A stretch of 64,000 nt of DNA from the NCBI GenBank assembly GCA_005765155.1, contig VCCP01000004.1, positions 2,418,001-2,482,000 of the forward strand, read 5' to 3'. Origin of the DNA: Zelopaecilomyces penicillatus. Lineage: Eukaryota; Ascomycota; Sordariomycetes; Hypocreales; Pseudodiploosporaceae. Of this stretch, positions 1 to 10,228 are shown in pieces (within the stretch, counting starts at the first letter, position 1; each line of letters starts with the position of its first letter). Below the pieces are notes generated by a model. It was not told the DNA's origin. It worked only from the letters and a program-made list of their open reading frames with translations, and ran no database searches. Position numbers and translations under genes: made by a program.

Positions 1-444
1 TGTCAACCCATTGCTTGCGCTTTATTTTCTTCCCTTTCATCCCTCAATCAGTTGCACCTGATCGTGCCGTGAATGCGACCACACACGCCTGAGGGTAGTA
101 GTGGCGCATTCAAGTGCGAGAAACGCCCGAGAATCAACTCTGCTTCACATCCACTGTTTCGCGCAGCTGGCCCGTGTTATCGTTGAAGACCTGCACCGCC
201 CAACCATTCAACTACTGCCTTCACTTTCTACTCACAGATTTTGCACGCAAAATCGTTTGCGCTCCTTGGTTCTACATGTACTTACATCTCTCATCTCATA
301 TCGTGCACTTGTAACGAATGCTCATTCCCTTGCCTACATTCCTCTCCCCACACCAGCAGTACACGTTCTTTTAGCCGTACTAACCGATTCAAGCTCACTG
401 CCGAGAGTCTCGTTGAATACGAGAACGGCGAAGCCGCGCTTCTC
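1..444 (+). promoter_or_regulatory. 5' leader and upstream region of the SNF2 remodeller gene
   Basis: The stretch before the first good in-frame ATG is pyrimidine-rich, as fungal 5' leaders often are. It contains a short upstream ORF of 12 codons beginning at the ATG near 274. The reading frame of the remodeller is open upstream to 241 but has no ATG there, so this part is treated as untranslated. No clear TATA box was seen. Confidence 0.45.
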
Positions 445-3400
445 ATGTTCTCACAGTTCGCAGAGATGGGAGACGGTCATAAACGCAAGTATCGTCCTGA
501 CGAGGAGTGGAGCTCCGAAGCAGAACACTTGGGTGGCGAATCTGAGGCAATGGAGTTGGACAACGAGGATAACGAAGAAAAGCCCAAAAGACGGTCTACA
601 CGACAGGGTCGATCCCACATCAGCTCTCACATCTCACTCAGGGATGATGAGGAAGAAGGTGAAGAAGAAGAAGAATTGCCATCAAGAAAATTACGGACTC
701 GGAAACCTCAACCCACATTGACCAGCAAGTCTGTTAAGAGTAGCCTGGCTGATCAGGATCAAGATGAGTTGACGCAGGATCCCGGGCTTCAGTTAGAGGA
801 CGATGAAGACTTTCTTCCCGTCGTCTCGGATCTTGCATTGAAAAAGGGTCGAGCGAATAAAGTCTCTAAGCGTTCTCGTCGGTCACAAACACAAAAGTCG
901 CGGTCACAGGCACACGCCAGAGCTACCCGCAGAGTAAGCGATGACTCAGACATCGAATTTGAACAGCCTCGACGTTCAGCTAGATCTACAAGAAATAAAG
1001 GCAACATGCAAGATGATGACTTTATGGATGAAGATTCATTCTATGTCGTGGATGACAAAACACCCGCGGTACCAAAGATTATATCAATCAAAGAAATCTT
1101 TCAGGTAATATCAGCAGAATCTCCTTTCGGATCGGCACATATGGAACTATGTCACACATGCAACGGATCAAGACAGCGAGGCCAGTTAGTGCACTGTCAA
1201 GGCTGCAGCTTATCCTTTCACAAGAGCTGTATTGGATATCGAAGCGCACGTGAGCATATGGTCACCAAGATTGGGGTTGAGGAGTTTGTCTTGCAATGCA
1301 GATTCTGCATTGGGCTTTACAAAAAGCGAGATGAGAACGCGCCAAATCACAGCATGTGCCAAGTCTGCAAACAAGATGGCAAAGCCTGCGTTGCGTTTTC
1401 CGAGAAGAAAACCTCACGTCAGGAGGAGAAACTACGGGAGCAGAATGGTGGTGTTGACCCCATCACGCAGGTTTCTCCAGATCTGCTCAATAACCCTGAC
1501 ATCGTACTTTTTCGATGCACCACTTGTCATAGAGGCTGGCATCACGACCATCTGCCGTCAATAGGTAACCAGGCCATAGGAACGGATCTTAAGACAGACC
1601 GCTTGAAGGACTATTCCATTGATTGGCAATGCAACGACTGTAGCTCCGCCAAGCAAAAAATCCATCGGTTAGTGGCATGGCGGCCAGCAAATGCAGTCGA
1701 CACTCCTCAAGCTCGACTTGTAAAGTTGGCAGACCTGGATGAGGATGGGAGAGATTATCTTATCAAATGGGAAAACACGTCCTACGCTCACTGCGCTTGG
1801 ATGAACGGGGCTTGGGTGCATGGGGTAACTTCTGGTGCGATGCGAAACGCTTTTGCAAGGCGTGTTCTCGAACTAGATCTCCTTAAATTCACCGAAAAGG
1901 AAGCCATCCCTGATGAGTTCCTCATGGCTGACGTTATTTTGAATGTCAAGATGGATAATACTGCATCAAGACTCAGAACCAAGGCGGAATTGCTAGCCAA
2001 TGTCTCCAAAATCAGCAAAATATATGTCAAGTTTCAAGGACTTGGCTATGATGATGTCGTATGGGATTCTCCTCCTCCTCAAACGAATGAAGATATCTAC
2101 AGCGCCTTCCTAGATGCTTATCATGAATACATCGATGGCCAACATTTCAAAACCGAGCCCTTTTCGAAGATCCGAGATCGCATCAAAACGTTCAAAAACG
2201 CCAAGTTTGTCGAACTGGAAGCACAACCTCAGGGGCTGAAACGAGGTAAGCTCATGGGCTATCAAGTAGAGGGTCTCAATTGGCTCTTGCAAAACTATCA
2301 TGAGGGGAGGAGTGTCGTATTGGCAGATGAGATGGGATTGGGCAAAACCGTTCAGGTTGTGAGTCTAGTTACCTGGTTAGTACAGGCTGGACCCAAAGTG
2401 AGTATTTCTGCACCACAACTACGCAAGTATCGCGCCGTTCTAACGCTGTCTTTTTAGTGCTGGCCATTCCTCATCGTTGTTCCTAATTCCACGTGCCCGA
2501 ACTGGCGGCGAGAATTTAAGCAGTGGGCACCCGACATCAGAGTTGTCACCTACCATGGGGGTAAGGAGCCACAAGAGCTTGCCTATAAATACGAGCTCTT
2601 CCCCAACGGATCTCTTGAAATGAAAGCGCAGGTTGTCATCATGTCTTATGATTCTGCCCAGGATCCACGGACACCGAGCCTTTTCAAGTCGGTCCACTGG
2701 ACTGGGCTAGTTGTTGATGAGGGTCAGCGACTTAAAAATGACCAAAACCTCCTCTATCAGGCATTAAAATCTATGAAGATACCTTTCCGACTTCTTTTAA
2801 CCGGCACTCCTCTTCAGAACAACAAAAGAGAGCTTTTCAATCTGCTGCAGTTCATTGACGAGACGCAAAATGCTGAAAAGCTTGACCAGGAATTTGAAGT
2901 ACTTGACAAGCACAACCTACCTATACTTCACGAGAAAATTCGCCCCTACTTTTTACGACGAACCAAAACCGGCGTCCTCAAATTCCTGCCCCCCATGAGC
3001 CAAATAATTCTTCCCGTCACCATGTCTGTGCTTCAGGAGACGCTCTCCAAACGAATCATGGCCAAGAACCCTCAGTTGATACAAGCCATGTTCGCCAACA
3101 GCAAAATGAACAGTAAAGAGCGAGGTAGCTTGAACAATATCTTGATGCAGCTTCGGAAGTGTCTCTGCCATCCTTTCGTTTACTCTGCGGCAATCGAGGA
3201 GCGCCATCATGATCCAACCGTGCTTCATCGCAACCTCGTGGAAGCATCGGCTAAACTTTTGTTACTGGAAATTATGCTACCCAAGCTCAAGGAACAAGGA
3301 CATCGCGTTCTTATCTTCAGCCAGTTTCTTCAGCAACTTGATATTGTTGAAGATTTTCTGTCCGGGATGGGCTATGACTTCCGTCGGTTGGATGGCCAGA

Positions 3401-4949
3401 TCAGTAGTCTCGAAAAACAACGACGAATTGATGCGTTCAATGCTCCAGAGTCCCCTATCTTCGCGTTCCTATTGTCCACTAGGGCTGGTGGTGTTGGAAT
3501 TAATCTCGCAACTGCAGATACTGTCATCATCATGGATCCAGATTTTAATCCACATCAGGACATGCAGGCTCTATCCCGTGCTCACAGAATCGGCCAAAAG
3601 AACAAGGTATTGTGTTTCCAACTCGTGACCAAGGACTCGGTAGAAGAGCGAATCATGCAAGCAGGCCGGAAAAAGATGGCTTTGGATCATGCTCTGATTG
3701 AGAGTATGGATGATGATGAAATTGCGGGCGATGACTTAGAATCAATCTTGAAGCATGGCGCTCAAGCCTTGTTTGATGATGACTATCAAAAGACGGCAAT
3801 TGTGTACGACTCAGCATCGGTTGATAAACTTTTAGATCGGTCGCAGATTGAGAAGCCCGCGGAGAGCGAGGACGCCCCTGCAGAGACTCACTTTTCTCAC
3901 ACCCGAGTATGGGCCAACGATAAACTCGGGTTTGAGGATCTAGAGGACTTGGCTGAGGACCGAGCACCCGAACCTATTAATTCAAGTGTTTGGGACCAGA
4001 TTCTTGCTCAACGAGAACAGGAAGCCCAACGTGAGGCCGAGGCAAATCGAGAAGTGCTTGGCAGAGGTGCCAGACGTCGAACGGTAAGCTACCCAGAAAT
4101 TGGCACTATTACAAACTAGCTCGGCTAATACATTTTCTAGACCATCGATTACAAGAATGGTGCTGCCGGACTTGCTATCCTTGATGGTGTTGATCCTGAG
4201 TCGTCTGATTCTTCGGATGATTTTGCTGGTGTCGACTCTGGAGATGATTCTGATGATGGGGATCATGGAGAGGCTGGGAACAAAGGTAAACGACAAAAGA
4301 TTTCTAATACTCAGCTTAAACCCCCGGCAACAACCCCAACCAAACCAAAGCCAAAGAGCAAGAAAGTTAACAGCACGCCGAAACAGAAGTCCAAAACGAG
4401 GTCGGGCCCACTAGCAAAAGAGATGACTCCACGAAACGTGAAAAGAGCTTGCCCGTCCAACAAGCGACAAAAGTTGAACCCCCAGTCAAGCGAGAAAGGG
4501 GCAGACCAAGGACAAAGCCCATTGGCACCCCAAACTCCAACAAAGCCAAAACCCCTACAGGGTCAAAAGCTCCGCAAAGTCAAGCCGCAGAGTCAGGCAA
4601 AGCAATCTCTCATAAAGTCTCATCAGGCTTCTCAAACAGTGTCCCCAATGGAAGCGCCGTCAAAGAACCTCCCCAGCCCGCCAGAAACCCCCAGCAGCAC
4701 ACCGAACACGATAACAGACACCAACAAGGTCTGAAAGCCCATGTTGTTCAAGGAGAAGGGCCCTCATTCTCTGACCCCCAGCAATCATTTTTGAATTATA
4801 TTGCTAGCTTGAATACAGAGGCACAATTGCGCTTGGCTATCGATCGGCTGCAACGCGCACCAAACCCAGCAGCAGTACAGCAGCCATTAGCTATGCTCAT
4901 TCAGAAACTACGGCATATAACAGGACAGTACCGGAGTCAGCAGCGGTAA
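445..4949 (+). CDS. mit1: PHD-finger / chromo-like SNF2 chromatin remodelling ATPase (Mit1/CHD3 type)
   Basis: This is a predicted nuclear ATP-dependent nucleosome remodeller of the CHD3/Mi-2 class; in fission yeast Mit1 is the SHREC remodeller acting in heterochromatic silencing. From the ATG at 445 (466 is an in-frame alternative) there is a charged, basic N-terminus. A PHD finger spans about residues 236-288 (CHTC..CQGC..CRFC), a second Cys/His cluster about 306-398, and a chromo-like stretch about 421-462. The SNF2 N-lobe begins near 601 with Walker A DEMGLGKT at about 627 and a DEGQ box (not DEAH) at about 738. The C-lobe begins near 934 and contains RAHRIGQ at about 1026. Introns are 2398-2457 (phase 0) and 4084-4140 (phase 0). 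The C-terminus changes frame. Either an intron at 4286-4386 leads into the frame carrying an AT-hook (RERGRPR), or an intron at 4729-4781 does; both reach the stop at 4949 (1428 or 1444 aa). The symbol is by domain architecture only. Confidence 0.88.
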
Positions 4950-5565
4950 CAACAAACATTAACGCGCTTGGTTGGAAAACAGACTCTTTAGACTTTTTAA
5001 TATTTATCACAGCGTAATAGCTTACAAAAAAGCTTGAACAGGTGTGCCAAGAATAGGCACAAAAAATAGAGATTTAAATGAGAAGCTTTTTTAGACTAAA
5101 CTATGTGCTGTAAAATTGTGCTGTGTTGTGCCTTGCTGTGCTGTGCCGCGTTGTGCTGTCGGTCTGTTCAATTTCTCGGCCTCGTTCAGCATTACACATA
5201 GAGAACATGCCTCTGCAGATCTGCAGATACCCGCGAGAAACTTGAGATTGAGACAGGGGTTAAAGCAAACGAGCAGAGGTATCCAATATGAATAGTCTGC
5301 GTTGATAAGGACTATGATCACCCCCATGCCATCATGCTTGTTGGGAAATATTGCCAGCGAGTCCAGCTTCGACAGCCCTGATTTGTTTGTTTTCTCATTA
5401 TTTGTATGCCCGTGCTGTTTGATACCAACTTTGTTCTCTGTTCTCCTTTCCAGACCTAGGTTTTCGACTAACTGCTCCCCATTAACCAAGACGTTTCTCA
5501 GTAGATCTGTTTGTTTGTTTGTTCCACTCCCGAACATTCATTTCCCATATTTTTTGGTTTCAATC
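4950..5565. other. Intergenic: 3' end of the remodeller and 5' leader of the CCCH gene
   Basis: No gene was seen. The first part is A/T-rich and likely holds the remodeller 3' UTR. Positions 5103-5160 form a degenerate array of TGTGCTG/TTGTGC units. The last 200 bases are pyrimidine-rich with TTTGTTTGTTTGTT just before the CCCH gene start, consistent with a leader. Confidence 0.5.
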
Positions 5566-6992
5566 ATGGATCGTTTCAGCGGAATCGACGCGAGAACAGG
5601 GCCACTGCCATACAACACATGGCAATGCCAGTCAATCTATTACCCCAACGGGTTTCCGAACGCTGTTAGAGCCATGTGTCTCGATGGGCACAATGGCATA
5701 GGCCCTCCCTATTCAACCCTTCCGAACGTTGATCGACGAATTGACATCAATAGGGGCATTTCCTATCCCATACAGCAGAGTCCTTCTAATGGTGGTATTC
5801 CACTAAAAGCCATATCTTCGACCCGACCAACGCAACCCACCGCGGAACCGTTCCTGCCGGTATCAATGAGAACAAACAATGCCACACTTGCGAATCACGG
5901 GATGAGCGGACGACCATGGGATGGAATAAAAGACGGCTTTGCTTATTATCTGGATCGAGGTAATGGAGAGCTTACAAGGCTGATTCCGGCCGATGTGCTG
6001 CCGCCTTTGAACGAGATACCGCCAAGGGAATTTGAAGCAACAGGCATGGTTGTCTTGCCCCCGCTTCGAACAGGGCCACAGAATGGCAACGCGCAGATGA
6101 ATCATCCGGTTACTGTCAAGGTAAGCCATCTCAAAAATGCACTGGTTGATATACGTAGGAAGGTGGGAAGACTGAGCATTCAGACATGGCAATATCATGA
6201 CTCGAGTCGGACATCCGACTCACTTCAGGTATAAGCCTTAGGTCTCCCCTCCTTGTTTCGTCCCCGAGCTATCTTGGCCACATGTTATCTCCATCGCAAG
6301 ATTCACATACACAGAATACGCTGACATAGACTGTTGCGCAAGCAGAAACACATAGATCGAATCGTTACCACAAGTCCAACGACGGCAAAGAAGATCAAGA
6401 TTTACTGCGACAAGTGGATTCATGAAGGTGTCTGTGCCTTCACCCAGCAAGGTTGCAAATACAAGCATGAAATGCCCTTCGATGAGCTAACACAGCGTTC
6501 TCTCGGGCTATTCCAGGGGTTTCCTACGTGGTGGAAGAAGCGGCAGGATGAGATGAAAAACGTGAGCCGGCGTGGAGTTCTGGAAACTCCCAGGGCTCGC
6601 GGCTCTCAGCAAAGGCTCTCAGAGAGTCTGATTCCGCTTAGCCCAATAGGTTCTGTCGGCAAGGAAGCGATTTGGCAGAGTTCAGAGACGTCTAAGACAC
6701 ATGGTTTCTCGGACCCTCCTCTGATGCAGAATTCGAAGCAAATTGGTAAGCTTGTCATATCTCTCAACTAGATTGCTCGGCGGTGAAAGTTAATGCAAAT
6801 TTTCTAGATGCTAGTCGGCGACCAACTACAAAATGCCAGGTTGCTCCTTTTTCCTGGGGTCCTATCGGTCCTCCTCGAAAAGCTGTGCCTGATGCCGGAT
6901 GTTGGAACAGCAACAATGAAAAAAGAACACCTGAGAACAGTAGCCCTGTAGATGGGTGTCTCTCGAACCCAGGGCATCGCCAGGCTGATTAG
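5566..6992 (+). CDS. CCCH zinc-finger protein
   Basis: This is a predicted RNA-binding type protein of about 394 aa with one CCCH finger. The model uses exons 5566-6120, 6184-6228, 6346-6745 and 6808-6992. The introns begin GTAAGC, GTATAA and GTAAGC; the second has a CTGAC branch site 20 nt before its CAG. The 45-nt second exon could instead be part of a single 225-nt intron, because both readings keep frame. The finger lies in exon 3 and reads C-x8-C-x6-C-x3-H (CDKWIHEGVC then CKYKH). It is followed by a helical segment with FPTWWKKRQDEM, a pattern I associate with fungal CCCH proteins of unknown role. The N-terminal 185 residues are Pro/Asn-rich with no recognised domain. A specific RNA target cannot be inferred. 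Confidence 0.78.
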
Positions 6993-7708
6993 TAATTTGC
7001 ATTCGGAGCATACGAGTGGGGTATATAGCTGTCCAAATGAGGTATCACAGGTATGTGTATGTATTGGTTCAAAATGGAACACAATAGATTTGTGTCCCTT
7101 GCGTTGCCAGAGCAAGGCAAGATAGAGTGCCAAATGGCTTTCACACCTTAGCACTCCTTACCATGAGATTAACCATGAGATGTTTTGCTCCCACCGGAGT
7201 TTAAATAGATGAGCAATGAATTTGACGTCAACTTAGGTGTGGGTATATAAGAGTTTTCTTCAAATTGCCGTTGATGTATCGTAATTGTATAGGGTATGTA
7301 TCTTGTCAGTTTGCCTGATCGTATGGAGGGGCATTCTTATCGCGCTGTCGGCTGATTACTGGCAACGTCTTATCAGGCAGGTAAGCATGACGAGCCAGGA
7401 GAGCTCACTGAATTAGCTAGCACATTTATCCCTGTCACTCCCCTCTGGCAACCCCCACTGTTCGTTGTGGAAGCGTCACTGCCTGGGTGTCAGATTGTTT
7501 GACCAATTCTTCACCACCGGCGTGATCTAGCCAAGATCTGCTATTATCGTGTCGAATGCGCCTGGATTTTTACCCTCGAGTATTCATCTCAGCAAACGGT
7601 TGAATAAGGACAGCTGACGGTTCTCTTTTACCTCGACAGCTACCGACGTATACCTTACCTTGGTGAAATTAGTCGCTGTTCGCCTGTGCATGGGGCCGCT
7701 GGTCGACC
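6993..7708. other. Intergenic region upstream of csn3
   Basis: No gene was seen. The first 250 bases are probably the 3' UTR of the CCCH gene and the rest the promoter of the COP9 subunit 3 gene. A short TATATAA occurs near 7245, which is far from the csn3 start and of doubtful relevance. Confidence 0.4.
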
Positions 7709-9308
7709 ATGGATAAAGCTCTCGCCGCTCTGGCGAGCGCCTCCTTCTCTCTAGTCTCTTTCCAGTCTCTCGCAGCCTATGATTTGGCTCTGAAAAAGCA
7801 CGCAAGTGCAACCCAGAATCTGTCCGAGAACACTCGAAAGGCCATTCTGCTCAACCCCGCCCGGACTCTCTCGGTAAATTGACTACCTACGACGAGCCTC
7901 TGGCACGGTTGGCTGGTTCAGAAACTGATGATGGGATACATAGGCAATTGATCCTGCTACTAATTCTATTGGGTTTCTTGCTATCCTCACTGTCCTCCTC
8001 AACACGAACACACCAAAGCCCGCCATCGATCGAACAACTCTGTTAGACGAAACACTCCGGTTTCTTATGAAATTTAACCCGTACCACATTCGATATGTCG
8101 GTAGTACATTTCGAGAGCTTTTGGAGCAAGTTGGAAGTTTGTTCTCTGTATGTGAAATCTAGCACAGTAACTTGTACAGTTAGTAGGCTAATCCCCAGGG
8201 TGCATAGCCACTCGTTGCGGTTGAATTGCTTGCCGATGCTATTCTTCGAATCGAACCTAGCGGTACCATGTTCACTTCTACACACCTCATCATGGCCAGG
8301 ATTGCGTACGATACGAACTGTGTGGAACCAGCACTCAAGGTCATTGACGGCGAAATCACCTCATATCCTATGATGACTAGCTCTCAGGAAGTAATGCGAC
8401 TGTGCGACCAAACGCTCGAGCCAGCATCATACATATCCTTGTCGACAGGGCTTACGAATGGAGTTATAAAGAGCACTTCCATTCTCGAGTATAATCTGCT
8501 TCGTGCCCTAATGTATTTGTCTCGACGAGATTGGCCCAAGGCGCTGGCAGCACTTGATCAGGTCGTTGCCCACCCCACAAGAGATAAAGGAGTCAGCAAG
8601 ATCATGGCCGACAGTCACAAAAAGTGGTTATTGGTGGGTCTGCTTAGTACAGGCCAGGTACCTGCGCTCCCACCTTATGTCGGGGCTTCAGCGAAGAGTG
8701 CTTTTAATGCTATGAGTGCCACTTATAGCAATATAGCTAGTTTATTTGTCACGACGAATGCTTCCAAGCTAAGGGAAGCATATGAGAAAGATATACACAC
8801 ATGGGAAGATGACGGCAACACAGCACTGATGGCTGAAGTCCTTGCCGCATATCAAAAGTGGCAAATTATCAACCTTCGGAGAATATATCATCAAATATCA
8901 GTATCTCAAGTCCGGAGCATTACACTGAGCGCCGAGACTGGTGAAACTTTGGAGGATGATCAGGTGATATTGAACTTACTGCACAGCATGATAGACTCAG
9001 GAATGCTCAAGGGAGATCTCCAGGTGGGGGACTCCGGCGCAGATAGCTATCTCACATTCCGTGAGGAGTTTGAGCTGATGACGGAAATGGATTTTGCCAG
9101 AGAAATTGCTCAATGCCACAATAGCATCGAGTCGTTGGGAAAGCAATACAAGTTGGCCAATGAGCGACTTAGCGGGCACAGAGAGTATTTGAAGCACATG
9201 GTGCGTGAGCAGAGGCGAATAGAAAAAGAAGGTGCAGATGGTGGAATGGGGTTCGATTCGCAGATTGAGGATGAGGATTTGATGACAGGGGTCATGGCCC
9301 ACGGCTGA
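7709..9308 (+). CDS. csn3: COP9 signalosome complex subunit 3
   Basis: This is a subunit of the COP9 signalosome, the complex that removes NEDD8 from cullins and, in filamentous fungi, influences development and secondary metabolism. Exons are 7709-7873, 7944-8147 and 8208-9308, all phase 0, with introns of 70 and 60 nt starting GTAAAT and GTATGT. The product is 489 aa, close to the size I expect for fungal CSN3. Recognisable segments are TTLLDETLRFL and FNPYHIRYVG in exon 2 and MFTSTHL with NCVEPALKV early in exon 3. A helical-repeat body follows, then a C-terminal PCI-like region ending in a charged coiled-coil tail (about residues 430-470). The first exon begins MDKALAALAS, a typical CSN3 start. 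An upstream ATG at 7690 hits a stop after eight codons, so 7709 is preferred. Confidence 0.9.
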
Positions 9309-10228
9309 TCAGGCTAGGGCAATTATGGTGATGCTATTGAGATGAATGGGTTTTAAGTCAATGGCATGAGACAAAGCATAGAGTGGGTTGCTAGAGGATC
9401 AGCTTTACATACATTCAGCGCATCAGCAGACATTTGTAGCTCTATTTGTTACGAAGAAGAGCTATTGACGTGGCTACATGGAATGCCACTGCGCGGCGAA
9501 GGAATGGGAATGAGGACATGCATGAAATGATTCCCAAATAATCCTCTAAATTCGATTGCCTGATATTGTCGTTGGTGTTGTGACTGGTGTTCTACCTCTA
9601 ACAATGGAGCACAATACAGGAAGTATTTCTAGCGTGAGGCGCACTAAAACATGTGCAAGGACCTATTTGTGACAATGAAGTTGACAAGGCACTGTGGCGC
9701 TACTTCGGGCTAAATCTCGGCTTTGCATACCCCCCTGTATACTTGACCCTTGGCATTGAATCCTGATTTGATTCGTCGCAAAGTTTGAATTCTGTTGCCC
9801 GAAAGAGCAACATCGTCATCACCAGGGAAAAATATTGCACGTCTCATCGTCGTTCAGGAGAGCAGCCACCTGCGTGGAAATGGAAAGCTGCTGAAAGCGC
9901 CACTTTTCTCTACACAGGTCAGATCACAGAGGTAAAACGCGCTGCTACTTCTGCGCTGTTTAACTTGACCATTTTTGGAGTTGCATGAAAGCTTCGACTC
10001 CGCGTTGAGTTTGCTGGCAACTGCAAGATTAGCCAAGTGACCCGCCATCGGATCCGGTCTCGCGGAATGCAGTTTATTCCTCTTTACTCATCCAGCGGAC
10101 AAGGAGAGGGAGAGTTTGATAAGTGCGACTGGCAGTTTTGAGCAGAGAGCCAGTGGCAAGGAACACAGAAGACTCGATCTTCAACCCTGGGCAATCTGCC
10201 CAACATTTTCATTTTTGCCACGTGAAAA
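9309..10228. other. Intergenic between csn3 and the CCHC-knuckle gene
   Basis: No gene was seen. Short reading frames on both strands around 9785-10050 have no recognisable composition. The last 150 bases before 10229 look like a leader and end in an A-rich context immediately before the ATG. Confidence 0.4.

Noticed and set aside
241..444. N-terminal extension of the remodeller upstream of 445
   Set aside because: Frame is open but has no ATG, and the translation (Ser/His/Cys-rich) does not look like part of the protein.
4286..4314. 29-nt intron GTAAAC to CTCAG in the remodeller
   Set aside because: It would correct the frame, but it is shorter than plausible fungal introns and the frame hits a stop at 4368.
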